Shown here: positions 35,656 through 47,028 of the stretch, piece after piece | Layout: every line of letters begins with the position of its first letter | How positions within the stretch are numbered: the first letter of the stretch is position 1 | Origin: Daedaleopsis sinensis | Lineage: Eukaryota; Basidiomycota; Agaricomycetes; Polyporales; Polyporaceae | Direction: 5' to 3' | DNA: 64,000 nucleotides | NCBI GenBank assembly: GCA_033807695.1 | Contig: CM066305.1 | Coordinates: forward strand, 806,001-870,000 | The notes under the pieces: model-generated | Databases searched by the model: none | Told to the model about the DNA's origin: nothing | Seen by the model: the letters and a program-made list of their open reading frames with translations, nothing else | Program-made: the position numbers and the translations under genes

Positions 35656-36163
35656 ATGGCCCGTAGCAGTAAGTGCTCGTGCGCATCGACCGTGTTGCTC
35701 GTACTGACGACGAACTATGCGATCTGCGTTGCAGACCTCCGTCACGGTCTCAACAAGGGCCACCCTACGACCCCCATCCCCAAGACCGTGCGCCCCAGCC
35801 AGCGCAAGGGCATCCAGTCCGAACGCACCAAGTTCGTGCGCTCCGTTGTCCGGGAGGTCGTCGGTTTCTCTCCCTATGAGCGTCGGGTGATGGAGCTGTT
35901 GAGGAACTCCAAGGTACGCATGTCTCTGCCGCATCGTGCGCACGGCGTCTCAATCGCACACCTTTCGGGCACCAGGACAAGAAGGCGAGGAAGCTCACCA
36001 AGAAGCGGGTACGTATCGAACCCACTCATCGCCCCCGTTCATGGATCGTCTTTTCGTGTGGATCTCACCGTTCTCGTTCTTCCAGTTGGGCACGCTTCTC
36101 CGCTCCAAGCGCAAGCTCGAGGAGCTCGGCAACATCATCCAGGAGAGCAGGAGAGCGCACTAA
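35656..36163 (+). CDS. RPL36: Large-subunit ribosomal protein eL36
   Basis: A component of the 60S ribosomal subunit, about 100 residues in four exons. The first exon is tiny (MARS) and ends at a GTAAGT donor, typical of fungal ribosomal protein genes; the second gives [20 protein letters not shown] and [18 protein letters not shown]; the next gives [10 protein letters not shown], and the last [20 protein letters not shown] ending RAH. Length and motif order match the family throughout. TAA at 36161-36163. Confidence 0.96.
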
Positions 36164-37228
36164 AAGGAGGCCGTGCAGCGCAGAACCCCGCAACCGTTCC
36201 CCTCACGCTACGCTGCGCTATGCCAGGGCAGGGCAGACCGGGCTCGTCGACTTCATGATGCTATGCATTCGTTGTAACTCTATGCGATACTATACAATGC
36301 CGGACCCCATGCCCCATGACTCGCTGATCTTCAAGCTTCAGCAGCGCTGCGGGACACAGGAAATATGACTGCGCTCGAGTCGTGTCTCGCTGGTTGACAG
36401 GTTCCGAGTGCCGGGATGTTTGCGATGCTGGCACGCAGTGGGAGTTCATCAGAGCTGCGTAGTGCTAGCGGACTCCGCCTTCACGGAAATTGCTGAAGCG
36501 TCCTTGGACCTGGTAAGTAGTCACCGTCGCAGTCGAAAATGTTCGGTTTTAGTCTCATACCAAGAACCCTCCACCTATCAGCGTGTGAGGGGTTTGTTCC
36601 GAGCCTGTGTTCGATTTGTGGTTTAGAGCTTCCCGAGGTGGACGGTTCAGTGAAGGTCTTGTGTTGCCGCTCCATTCCATGGTCATATGCGTGTGCAAAT
36701 ACTGTACATGCACACGGGCACCGCGATCCACCATGATTCCGCATATGCGTGGCTTCGTCAGCGCGCACACAAGGCAATCGGATTTCAGACGATGATGATG
36801 GCGTGCGTTCGGCCGCGATCGGGACAGATGCCGCTTGTGTGCGCGTCCAACAGTGGTTGAAGAAGAGCTTCGACTTCTTGGAATTCCTGAAACGTGTTGG
36901 TAGCATTCCTGGGCCGCGCCCAAGAAGAAGAGGGTTGAGCTGGAGCCTAGACGAGTTGTTGTGCACGATGCCCGGATGCCGAGCGTCGAGGGAGCAGGGG
37001 ATGGGCGAGTAGCGACGGCGTCGGGGTCCCCGGAAGGCGTGCCGGGTGCTGACAAGACGTGGTTCGTAAGCGTGAGTGTTTTGCCGGCCGGATTTAGGCG
37101 AGGTGATGTCGGTTAGAGAGCTTGAACAGAAAAATCATAGAAGGAGTTGTATGACGGGCAGGCGCTCATAGTGTATTTGAGGCCAGTCAGCCTCGCGCAT
37201 ATTCCCTCTTCTCTTCTGCTGCCTGCTC
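36164..37228. other. Intergenic region with unresolved coding-like stretches
   Basis: 1,065 bp after eL36. On the plus strand several short open stretches look protein-like without forming a gene I can join: 36590-36660 includes SLCSICGLELPEVDGSVK; 36765-36930 includes VRSAAIGTDAACVRVQQWLK; 36915-37075 includes PKKKRVELEPRR and ends at a plausible GTGAGT donor near 37075, with an acceptor near 37140 leading to KELYDGQALIVYLRP. Neighbouring stretches are in different frames with no clear splice sites between some of them. This could be a multi-exon gene, a decayed gene, or chance. Minus-strand frames overlap the same DNA and look weaker. Confidence 0.35.
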
Positions 37229-38765
37229 ATGTCCGCCTCCCTCTGTCTGCCTGTCCCGCCCTCCACCAGGCATCGCGCGTCCTCGACGAATGTGCGCCCC
37301 CCGCTGACCCTCGCCTCCCTCGGGCGCCGACGCTCCAGCTCCTTCGACATCCCCCCGACGCCTTCCGAACTATCGGCATCTACTCCCTCGACATCCCATC
37401 CGAGGGATACACCTACCCTCTTCCTAGCTATCCCACAAACTCGCGAGGAACCCCCGCCACAGTCAAAACTCGCCTCCATGTTTTCCAGGTGGACCCAGTC
37501 GCTCCATCCGTCCACGGTCTCGGTAGACCAGAGTTTCCCGTCTACCCCGTCCTCCTCCCTTCACAGTCGTACGAGCACCGACGACATGTCCATCCTCCCC
37601 TTGTCCGCGTCCCCAACGACTTCGTACTTTGGGGACCTCGCGTTGCTGCCCGAGAACCAGCCACCGAAGGGCCGCCTGTGGGAAGGTCATCCATCAGTAC
37701 GTACTAAATCACTTCGCTCGCGTGATCGTTGTTGACGGCCGTCGGCCTTGACTGTTCTGCGTCCCCAGGTGCACACACCGGTCCTTTTCGTCCTCATTAT
37801 GTTCCCATTGTCGACCGCCTTCGTGGTCTTGTGCATGTCAACCCTTCCCATCACTTCGGCATGGCCGCGCACGCTCCCAGATCTTGCGCAGCTCGGACGG
37901 GAACTTCACGGCTATACGCAGAGCGGGCCTCTGTCCATCGCTCATGTTACCGGTGTCATTTCTGTGGTCACCATCTGGATGCACAGTTGGTCAGTCCCCG
38001 GCAGTGTGTTGGCCGTAAGTCACTCTCGCACGCGCCGCGTTCATCCCTGTGTTCATCATCACTGACGGCACCTATGTCATGTAGAACGTGCTCGCTGGGG
38101 CGTTATTTCCACCAGCGCTCGCGATTGTCCTCCTCACGTTACTGACGACGTTGGGGTCGCTGTCAGCCAGCGCCCTTGCCGCTCCTCTCGGACCGTTCCT
38201 GACCCACCTTATGCCCCGACCGTTAGCCATGACACGGTCGGTCCTCGAAGGAGACGACTCCAAGGCAGATACCACCGCGCCTTGGGTGCGCCTGTCGATT
38301 CTGCGACTCGTCGGCGTCGTTCCGTGGTCCGGGATCAACATTGCCTGTGGGGTGTGTGGAGTTGCGGTGTGGGACTGCTTCCTCGGTGCCTTGATAGGCT
38401 CATTACCATGGACGGCAGTTACGTGCCAAATCGGCGACATCCTGCAGACGTTGGCTACAAATCCTCGCCCGACGTCGCAGTCGGTGCAGTCCATCTTGAC
38501 GTCACCCGAGATCGTCACGAAGCTCGCCGTCTTGTCCTTCCTCTCGCTCGCACCCATCCTGGGTAGGAACCATCTTCGGGCATGGCTCTCGAATTCGGTG
38601 CCCGCGACTTCCGAGCCCGTAAGCACGGAGGAGAGGGCGAAGCGGTGGGCTTGGGTCAAGGAATGGCGGACCCGGATCCGCTCTGCTTCGCATTCTCGGA
38701 CACGCGAGGCGTCGCAGAAGGAGCTGGAGACTCTCATCCGGGAGAAGGAGAGTCTTCCTCTATGA
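37229..38765 (+). CDS. TVP38: TVP38/TMEM64-type VTT-domain membrane protein
   Basis: Three exons, about 465 residues. The first 160 residues are cytosolic, Ser/Pro/Thr-rich (RRRSSSFDIPPTPSEL). Hydrophobic spans follow: VLFVLIMFPLSTAFVVL, then ALFPPALAIVLLTLLTTLGS, and the family core RLVGVVPWSGINIACGVCGV, which is the conserved proline-containing turn of VTT/DedA-like proteins. A helical, charged C-terminus (ERAKRWAWVKEWRTRIRS; QKELETLIREKESL) faces the cytosol. The family acts in Golgi/vesicle lipid balance and includes scramblases such as TMEM41B; that function is inferred. Introns near 37697-37769 and 38014-38084 are in phase. Confidence 0.88.
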
Positions 38766-39350
38766 CCAAGCGGTCCGCCCCAGTCCGCACCTGTTGGTCA
38801 TCAATCTCACGTAACCCAGTCCGGCGGAGGCGCCAGCGATTCGCGAGCACTCGGACTCGGAGCAGTCGGGATTCACTTTGCTTTGGAATCTCGCAAGCAC
38901 CTCGACCGCTGCCTCCCCGTCGGCCCCTGTCCTATCGCTTGCTTGGTCTCTGTCGCATCCTTTCCATCTTGCTTTTCTGCACATAGATCGCGCAACGGAC
39001 TCCACGGCATAATCACGATTCCCCTAATGACGCCTCCCCGTAATGACCTTAGACGACCCGGCACGCCCTCCCATCCCATCCCGCCTTTCCGCTTCAACGG
39101 CAGCCGATCCTCCTTGTTGTCGCCTCGCACGGCTTTGCTCTCGCTGCCATCCCCTTACGCATCTACGTGTCCGCGCCGTCCACTCCCCAGTGTCCCCAGT
39201 GCTCTCTAGTCACTATCGACATGCGGCACCTCGTTACCCCAATTACTGTATACATTCCCGGCACCGGTGGTCGCAGATATCCTAATCCGCCAACACAGTG
39301 CTCCCCACCTATATTTATTCGTGCATGCTCTCTGCGCTTGCTCATATCCC

Positions 39351-39375
39351 CTCCCCCGCCCCCGCCCCCGCCCAC
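39351..39375 (-). repeat. C/G-run block with G-quadruplex pattern on the minus strand
   Basis: The minus strand reads GGGCGGGGGCGGGGGCGGGG and onward: four runs of at least three G separated by single C bases. This meets the usual G-quadruplex pattern with very short loops. Confidence 0.8.
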
Positions 39376-39910
39376 CGTTCCCTGCATTGTACGCACCGAA
39401 TCGTGCTATTATGCTCTGCCGCACCTACCACCACCGCTCCTGTCCGCGCCGTGCCCTTGCCCGTGCCTTCCACTTCCCCCTGCATATTTTTGCTGTCGCT
39501 TCCCCGTGTTGCATTCGCTCCGTCCACATTGGTCACCCCGCTGGCAGTTGTTAATTCCATCATCCCCCGCATTGCATTTGTTCGCCGCTGTTTATTGGTT
39601 TCTTTCTGGAGGACCTCTCGCCCCTTCACGCCTCACGCTTCACGCTTCACGTGCACATACATAGTACATACACACCGTGACCTACACTTACACACGCACA
39701 CCCCATACGCGTACGCGTACGCACATACGCACATACTCCGGGACTGGCCATGCATGGGGGAGGGCACCGGACCTACATATGCGCACGCGCCGCCCGCAGT
39801 GCGCAGACACCACCGACGACTTGTAGAGTACCAGATAATTTTGTTGGGCTTCGTCGCGAAATAAAACAAATCAGGAAAAGTGGACATCTCACATGAGTAC
39901 TCGTCGTCCT

Positions 39911-39945
39911 CGTGTGCGTGTGCGTGTGCGTGTGCGTGTGCGTGC
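39911..39945 (+). repeat. Hexanucleotide microsatellite (GTGTGC)n
   Basis: CGTGTGCGTGTGCGTG and onward, about five and a half copies of a GTGTGC unit without interruption. It lies 225 bp beyond the FEX stop. Confidence 0.9.
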
Positions 39946-40170
39946 ATGCAACCGCCTTATTATATTCGCCTACTTAGTCGACACACGTCGACGTCGTTCG
40001 TATGCGACCGTCATCGAGTCTAGATATACGTACATAACCACTCTTCCCCCGCATAATGCATTCCACCTGGCGTCGGCTGCAAGCGATCGACAGCAAACAA
40101 TACATATTGTGCGTCGGGACTCGTGGCCCGTGGGTGCGCATCTAGCAGATTTGAACCGTAACGCACCTCC

Positions 40171-41515
40171 TCAATCGTATCTACATGTGATCTCTCTACC
40201 GACACGGCCCGCGCCGATGGAGGGGCCGATGATGACCGCGAGGAGCGCCTGGCTGACGAGCCAGCTCAGGGCTACATACACCCACGCGCGGCGCCCGTCG
40301 AGCGCATCGACCTCGGCGGCGAACGTGCTCACCGTCGTCAGACACCCACAGTACCCGTCCGCGAGCCCGCGCAGGACCGCGCAGGCGCTCGCGCTGGGCG
40401 CGCCCGGGCTCTGTAGCGTCTGCAGCACCTGCAGCGCGCCGAGGAGCGCGGTGCCGAACGTGTTGGCGACGAACGTGCCGAGCGGGAGCGCCTTGAGGCG
40501 CGGGTTGAGGAGCACGGAGAGGAGGTAGCGCGAGAGCGTGCCCGGGACGGCGAAGAGGAGCGCCGCGGTCACTTCGTGGCGGTAGCGCTCGGGGAGGCGG
40601 AAGTACGCGGGGAAGGCGGCGGCGTAGACGAGCACGCCGAGCGCGGAGAGCGTGTAGCGGACGCGCCGGGAGGGCGAGGGCGGCGAGGGGACGTGCGGGG
40701 CGGCGAGGGTCGCGAGGTGCGCGCCGAAGGAGACTGCGGAGAGGGATATGGCGAGCGTGAACACGGTCTTCCCGATGCCGTCGATGGCCTGGGAAGCATG
40801 TAAGTTCAGGCGCATGCGCGGACGAGCACCGAGCGGGACTCACGTCGCGGAACCAGTCGCGGTGGGAAGCGGTGCCGTTTATCCAGGACTCGAACACGTC
40901 GAGCTGCCAGCCCGAGAAGGTCGTGAGGGAGCCGCAGAACCCTGTGGTGAGAGCCGTGTACAGCGGCCCGTAGCTGCGCGAGTACGCGGCGGCGTGCGCT
41001 CAATCGATGGGCAGCGATAGAAGGGCACTCGAGGGTACTCACAACCGACCCAAGGGCTCCCTGAGCGCGAGGGCGAAGCCCATGACCAGGCAGCCTGCGG
41101 CCTGCACCCAGGCGAGCGGGAAGATGCTCCGTCCGTCGTATGTCGTGATAGCCTGCAGCCCTAGCCGGGCGAGGACGCCGAATATGGAGGCGGGCATGAG
41201 CAGCGCGATGACAGGGAATGAGAGCGGATGGTATATTTTCGACGGGGGCAGCTTCTCCTGCTCGCTCGGGGGCCGGTCGATGGACACGAGCTCCTCGGCG
41301 TCGTCGATGGACTCGTGGCGGGCGATGACCTCGCCGACGTCTTCGCTGCGCCTGCGCATGCTCATGCTCCTGCTGCGCCGCCGGTCAGACGTTGCAGGCG
41401 GGGTCGCGTTCTCGGAGATTGTGCGACTGGAGTCCTGGTCCTTGCCACTGGCCTCGGAAGCTGCGCGTTTGTCGTCATCGATGCCGGCAGTCAACGTAGT
41501 AAAAGCAGGTGGCAT
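40171..41515 (-). CDS. FEX1: Fluoride export channel, two-domain (CrcB/FEX)
   Basis: The fungal FEX channels are tandem fusions of two CrcB units that remove fluoride from the cytosol at the plasma membrane. After a charged N-terminal part (MPPAFTTLTAGIDDDKRAAS, SRSMSMRRRSED) the first unit has FGVLARLGLQAI and the channel turn GFCGSLTTFSGWQ; the second has RYLLSVLLNPRL and GYCGCLTTVSTFAAE. About nine hydrophobic spans are visible. Introns: one near 40975-41040 (GTGAGT...GCGCAG, joining LGR to FYGPLYTAL) and one near 40793-40842. Two start codons are possible, 41515 or 41566; 41515 is chosen because the extra residues have no conserved look. Divergent to TSC10. Confidence 0.93.
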
Positions 41516-41854
41516 GTGGTGCACACAGCAGGTGGGGGATGGAGAAAGAGGTGCATGCCGCTGCAAGGGACGTCGTTCGTGCTGACCCTGGGCGCAGAAG
41601 TCTGTTTAGACGCGCGGGCGGGCCGCCGACAGGGTGTGGGCGGCTAGGGGCGGAAGTGGCCTGTGAGGGTGCGCACACACAGCGATCGACGGACGGCCAT
41701 CTCCTACGCCATTGGGTCGCTGTGCCACTAGATGCCACCCCCTCTCATCCCTTCGTCTTCCTCGTGACCGCCCTTGGTTTCCAGAACACCGCCGCTCTCG
41801 CGCAAAAGATCTTATTCCCAAGACCGTATCACATAAATATCGGCCCTCGCTAGC
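41516..41854. promoter_or_regulatory. Divergent promoter between FEX1 and TSC10
   Basis: 339 bp between two start codons that point apart. An ATAAATAT stretch lies about 20 bp before the TSC10 ATG, too close for a standard TATA box. No repeated motif was recognised. Confidence 0.45.
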
Positions 41855-43229
41855 ATGGTCAATATCGCGTTGATGGACTTCACCTTGTCCTCCGTATCTA
41901 TCGCCCTCGTCGTCGCCGTCCTCTTCGCCATGGGTCTTGCAGTAGAGATGTTCCTCAGCAAGCGGTGGAACCCGCGCGGCAAGGTGTGTATCCCCGCAAT
42001 CCCTGTCCCATTCACACCCTTGACCGAGCTTCCGTCATAGCACTGCTTGATCACCGGCGGGTCCTCTGGCGTAGGCCTCGCTCTCGCAAAAGCACTCGCA
42101 AAAAGCGGCGCGCACCTCTCCATCGTCGCGCGGGACCCGGAGCGGCTGAAGCAGGCGCTGCAGGAACTCGAGGTGAGTGCCGCCACACCTGCCCGTCCGA
42201 CCCCCAGGGCTGATACGACCGGGCCTGCAGCAACTGCGCAAGTCCCCAGACCAGCACTTCCGGTCGTACTCCTTCGCCATCGACACCGAGGGCGGGTCTG
42301 CAGCCGCTATCAAGGCCGCCAGCGAGCCGTTCGGCGGCCGGTGTCCGGACGCGTTCTTCCTCTGTGCCGGCGCGTCCAGGCCGGGGTTCTTCGTCGAGCA
42401 GACGGACGAGTCAATTAGGAGGGGGATGGATCACACATACTATGCACAGGTCTTCACCGCGCTCGTACGTTCCAAGCCGTCCTCGCGCCTCTTCTTTCCA
42501 CTGATGTGCTGCAGGCTGCAACAAAAGCGATGGTGAAGCAAGGTGTCAAGGGCAAGATCGTCTTCTGCTCCTCAATTCTCGGCTACTTCTCTGTGGTTGG
42601 CTATTCTACATACGCGCCGGGCAAGTTCGCAATTCGCGGTGAGCGCGTATTCTTCCTATTTCTCTCTTCCCTATTCTCATTATTGCGGCTGCTGCGAAGG
42701 GCTTGCGGAGACTTTGCAGTCGGAGTTCATGCTCTACGGCATCGACGTCCACGTCGCATTCCCGGGCACGATGTACACGAAAGGCTACGAGGAGGAAAAC
42801 GCGTGCAAACCACAGATCACGCGAAAGATTGAAGAGACGGATGGGGGCTCGCCTCCAGAGTTCGTCGCGAACACGATTCTGAAAGGTCAGCGTTTCGCGC
42901 CATCACGCACCGGATGGTCCTAAATCTTTCATCGCGTCTCAGGCGTACGAAGCGGGAGGTTCCACATCACCGTCGACTTCATCGGGAACGTCTTCCGCAC
43001 CTCGACCGCCGGCTCGTCTGAGCGCAACAGCTACGGGCTGGACTGGGTACACGGCTTGATTGGCTATGTGCGTGTTCATCGTTCTCGATGCGTTAGAGTT
43101 GAGTATACTGACGCGGTACGATCACAGTTTGCGCTGCCTGTCTGGCGGAAGACGGTCGACAGCACAGTCATCGGACACCGCGAAGAACACGAACAGTACT
43201 TGCGAGAGAGAGGGTTGCGCGAGTCATGA
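41855..43229 (+). CDS. TSC10: 3-ketodihydrosphingosine reductase
   Basis: An ER-membrane SDR that reduces 3-ketosphinganine in the second step of sphingolipid synthesis. The N-terminus has a membrane span (SIALVVAVLFAMGLAVEMFL) before the NADPH site TGGSSGVGLALAKALAK. NAG-type motif FLCAGASRPGFFVE follows, then IVFCSSILGYFSVVGYSTYAPGKFA, which holds Ser, Tyr and Lys of the active site, and MYGIDVHVAFPGTM-like sequence (LYGIDVHVAFPGTMYTKGYE), the KDSR hallmark. At least six introns. The last exons give a hydrophobic C-terminal anchor (HGLIGY joined to FALPVWRKTVD). TGA at 43227-43229. Confidence 0.92.
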
Positions 43230-44594
43230 CGGGGTACATCCCAGCTGTACGAGTACGCGACATCTTGCATATATGTCTCGTAACTTATAAATCTACTAGT
43301 CAAGTACAATTAACACACTGATTGGCTGCAGACACGATTGAAGCTACTTGTTATATGCATGAACAGAGGACAGAAGGGTGAGGGCTGGTGAGAGGCATTG
43401 TAGCCGATCGGTTGTGCATACCTCCGCATGCCTTGTTCTTTCCTCCCAAGCATGGCAAGCTTCGCGCTTTGTTTCTACTGTGATCTTGTGCCGCAGACTC
43501 CTGCACTGTCATCCATCTGTGGATATCAATCATTTGCGGCGGGTTCCTGAGTGTCCAGAGTGCATCGAGGACGGATGCCAGACTGACATGGAACTGCCCT
43601 CACTGGCACACCGCGTCCACTTGCACTGGCACTGACTGGCAGTGAGTACTGAGTGCTCTCGCATTTTGTTCGGTTTTCGACAGAGTAGATGTCTTCAATA
43701 CACGGCGGACGAGACGGGAACAAACTGACAGCCTCCTAAGGCCTAACTTTTTGTAGTAGTACAGAGCGACGGGAGAAGACAATTGCAAGTTTGGCGGTAG
43801 TGTGACACGACGCAGAGATTGTAGCGGCGAGTAATGCGACCGAACGAGTGTGCAGATCGTCGGACGCTCTCACTTGCCAACGTATTGGCCCAGGAAACGT
43901 TGACAGTTACTGTCAACCAGCGAGCGAGAGAAATAGATGTATTGAATGTTAGGAGGTGCGAAGCTCGTGCTCTACGAAATAAAAACCACGAGCATTATTA
44001 ACCTCCATCTTCTCGGGTCATTCTTGGTCCTGCCATTTAGCAACTCGACGTCTGGGAGCGTGTAGGTTGCCTGGGTAGTAAAGGGACCGACATGTAAGAT
44101 GAAGAGCGCTTTTCGTCCGGGCGTCGCTCATAAACTCGCCGCTTCAGGGCAGGCTGCAGAGACGGGCGCCAGGGAAGGGTAAGCGGGAGCACGTAAGTAA
44201 ATGGGTTGTATTTTGTAGTGCTGCCGGAGCGCCCAGCGATGGACTGGATAAAATATAATGTCTCGGGCCCGAGAGGATGCGGAGAGTGGAAGGGAGTCGC
44301 GGGAGGACAGCACTGAGCTGGGTTGATGGGACGCTCTATCGCGATGACAGTCCGACTCTGACTCTGCCCCTGAGCCCTCCGCACACGGCCAGAGCATGAA
44401 CGGCCCATCTCTCCTCTTCCTCCTGCCACTCCTTCTCCCTGTATAATCCATTCCCGCTTGTCTTTCCTTCTCCTCCAAGCCTCGCCTTCCCCTTCTCGCG
44501 CCTTCCCCGCCGCTTTCGCCCCCTTCAACCCCTCGCCAGTGTCCCGCACGGCACCCCCACGCTCCTTACCCCCTGCACCACCCACTACCCATCC
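43230..44594. other. Intergenic region without recognised gene
   Basis: 1,365 bp between two tandem genes. The first half is AT-richer (TSC10 3' UTR and spacer); the second half is a promoter region ending in a CT-rich leader. A TAAAATATAATG stretch occurs at 44249-44260, about 340 bp upstream of the next ATG. Long minus-strand frames overlapping the end are shadows of the next gene. Confidence 0.45.
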
Positions 44595-45189
44595 ATGAAG
44601 TCCCTCCACGACCGCACCCACACCACAGCCCTCCCGTGGTACTACTGGCTCATCTTCGGCCTCTACGAGCCCCTCCTCGCCATCTCTGGCTTCATCGGCG
44701 CGCTGTTCGATCCTAAGAAGGTGCGTCATACGCCCGGCTTCTCGCTTGCCCCTCGTTTCATGCGTGCCCCTCCAATGCATGAAGGCCCACGATGCGCAAG
44801 CCCCGTGGCCGTCCGGCAGCGCACCCCCCGGGCCCCTCTCCCGGGCCACCCAAGTCACGATGCTGCAGCTCGCGCACGTCGTCGGCCTCCTCGGCCTCAT
44901 CAACCTCTTCGTGCTCGGGGCCGCACGCAAATACCTCTTCGCCCACCCCGCGCTCCAGGAGAAGATCGTCAGCGCCCTGCTCACCCCCCTGCTCATCGCG
45001 GACGTCGTCCACCTCAGCATCACCTGGTGGGCCCTCGGCGAGAGCCGATGGCACGTTTGGGAGTGGAGCGGCCTCCTTTGGATCACCTTCCTCACCGGGC
45101 TGAGTCTGCTCGTCCCGAGGGTCGCTTGGCATCTGGGAATCGGACGTTACGTTGATAGACGCGACTGGCAGGCGTGCAGGAACGCATGA
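44595..45189 (+). CDS. DUF7704-type small membrane protein
   Basis: Two exons, about 165 residues. Four hydrophobic spans are visible: YYWLIFGLYEPLLAISGFIG, VTMLQLAHVVGLLGLINLFV, LLTPLLIADVVHLSITWWAL and SGLLWITFLTGLSLLVPRV. The pattern matches the fungal DUF7704 family (short, four-helix, with a WYYWxxFxxxEP motif near the start and a DVxH motif in the third helix). Its function is unknown; members sometimes lie near secondary-metabolite genes, which is not the case here. The intron (44720-44779) has GTGCGT and AAG ends. Confidence 0.8.
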
Positions 45190-45566
45190 GTGGGCAGGAA
45201 ACGTTTATTATTACGCGTCATTTAGTATACTTTATCCTGCTTCGTATTCTTATCGTATGGACGCTTGTCGGGCTTCATGGAAGGTTATGCTCCTGCAGAC
45301 GATAGGGTTAGTGTCATCGTCTCGGCCACGCAATTCATTGTGTAAAGGTCCCAGCCCGTCATATTAGATCAAGAAAGAATCGACGAGAACCAATGTCCCC
45401 GCGGGGACGTACCATGGCTCTCTCACATACCACTTTGTAATCATTCGAGCGGGCAATTCGGCGAGGTGGGTACTCACATCGATAGACCCAGTGTCCCAGC
45501 CAGCATCGAACGCGCCATCCGCCGAAACTCCCTGATCCGACCCGGTCCTTCACATGCAGCAGACAG
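45190..45566. other. Convergent 3' intergenic region
   Basis: 377 bp between converging stops of the DUF7704 gene and COX18. AT-richer at the left side. Nothing further recognised. Confidence 0.45.
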
Positions 45567-46797
45567 CTACGCAGTCGGCGGGGCTTTTGAGCGTTCCGTA
45601 GCGGCCTCGGCATGTCCGCGACGTCGCATGTCCCAGTAGTCCAATGCCCAGGTCTGGAACAGCCCGAACGTCGCAGACGTCACCCAGTACAGCTGTATGC
45701 TCTGCGAAACAGGCGCAGTCAGCTTCCAAGCTTCTCAGCCCACGCATGACTCCCACGCGGAGACGCAGCAGCACAAAACGAGCAGCGGAATACAAGTGAC
45801 TCACCCCGGGAACCATCGCCGCGATCAGGATGCGCCCGACAGAGAGTATGCGCAGCGAGGTCTCGTATATCTTCCGCGGCTCGAGGACCTGCTCGCCGCG
45901 CGCCCGCCGCGCCGCGGTCCACTGCGCGACGCGCTGCTCGCGCTGCAGCGCCTCCGCGCCGACGAACCAGCGCGCGGTCTCGACGTTCGCGAGCGTCGCG
46001 AGCCCGAGCACGATCGGGAGCGTGTACGTCGCGTCCGCGTGCGCGAGCGACGTGAGCGTGAGGAACGCCTCGCCGTCGAGCACGCCCGGCGCCGCGCGCG
46101 CCGCGTGCGCGAACACCATGCTCGTGCCCACGAACAGCGGCAGCTGCGTCACGACCGGGGCCACGATCGTCGGGATCGGCGAGCACCGGTTGGCTGCCAG
46201 CAGCTGCTTGCGCCGGGCGGCGGCCTGTGATGCGTGACGAGGCAGGGGTGGGATGAGCGCACGGAGCGGGGTGCTCGAGAGAGCTGGTGCGCACCAGTGG
46301 ACGAGCTCTCTTGTTGATCTCTGCGACGACAGCGTCCTTGTCTCCGCGGAACCCGTCTTGCCTCATGTCCTGCTGCACTTGCCTATGGATGGCAGACATT
46401 TCGTTCTTAAGCTGCGGGACGACGATGTTCTCCGCTCGCCATTGTCGATTTTTGGCCTGCGATACGTTGTGAGTACCCGTAATGGGTTTTAAAGCTTCGG
46501 TGAAGTGCATACCCATACTGAGAACGGGACAGTGAACGCAAGACGGGTGACGACGGTCACCAAAATGATGGTGGTAGAGTATGCGGGCCATTCCGGAGGT
46601 ATGGGCAACGCGATGGCTAGGTCGAGGAAGCCTTCTGATAGACCATGTATAGTCGAGGAAAGAAATGTTCTACGGGGAGCACGGCGAGAGAGACATCGAG
46701 GTGGGCGAAGGGGACGAAGTGTTGTAAGAGCAGTCCTGGTGGAAAGCATCCTTGCGACATCCAAGCGCCCGTCAACGTGAACGGAGCTGTTTCTCAC
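45567..46797 (-). CDS. COX18: Mitochondrial membrane insertase COX18 (Oxa1/YidC family)
   Basis: Cox18 exports the C-terminal domain of the mitochondrially made Cox2 across the inner membrane. The N-terminus is an Arg-rich presequence (LSRRAPRRTFLSS) followed by STIHGLSEGFLDLAIALPIP and a span WPAYSTTIILVTVVTRLAFT, characteristic of the Cox18 branch. A charged coiled region (AENIVVPQLKNEMSAIHRQV) follows, then IVAPVVTQLPLFVGTSMVF, YTLPIVLGLATLANV and a last span IQLYWVTSATFGLFQTWAL before DYWDMRRRG. Four exons and three introns are clear. The ATG at 46797 gives an extra 16 residues; 46749 (MLSTRTALTTLRPLR) is an equally good start. Confidence 0.88.
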
Positions 46798-47028
46798 CCT
46801 CCACGCTCCTTGCTTATGTAGAAAACAGGCACTCTATCAACGTTTACTCGTCGATCACACTTGGGTAGAGTTTTACAACGCCCAGAGACTAGTAGCATAT
46901 CAAAGTGCGTATGGAAGTCATGCGTGTGCTATATGGCATATCATAGTCATAGCTGCAGCGACTACCGAACTCGCGTGTCAAGTACTCCAGCAGCGCCCCC
47001 AACCTCTCCATCAAGAACCCTCCCCAAC

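Larger units (their letters stand above)
38766..40170. other. Convergent intergenic region rich in simple sequence
   Basis: 1,405 bp between the TVP38 and FEX stops. It contains a C-run block (39351-39375), an alternating purine-pyrimidine stretch (about 39650-39740) and a hexanucleotide repeat (39911-39945). The open frames are low-complexity. No gene was recognised. Confidence 0.5.

Noticed and set aside
44037..45095. A 352-codon minus-strand frame
   Set aside because: Half of it is antisense to the DUF7704 gene; the translation is Arg/Gly/Glu-rich without motif.
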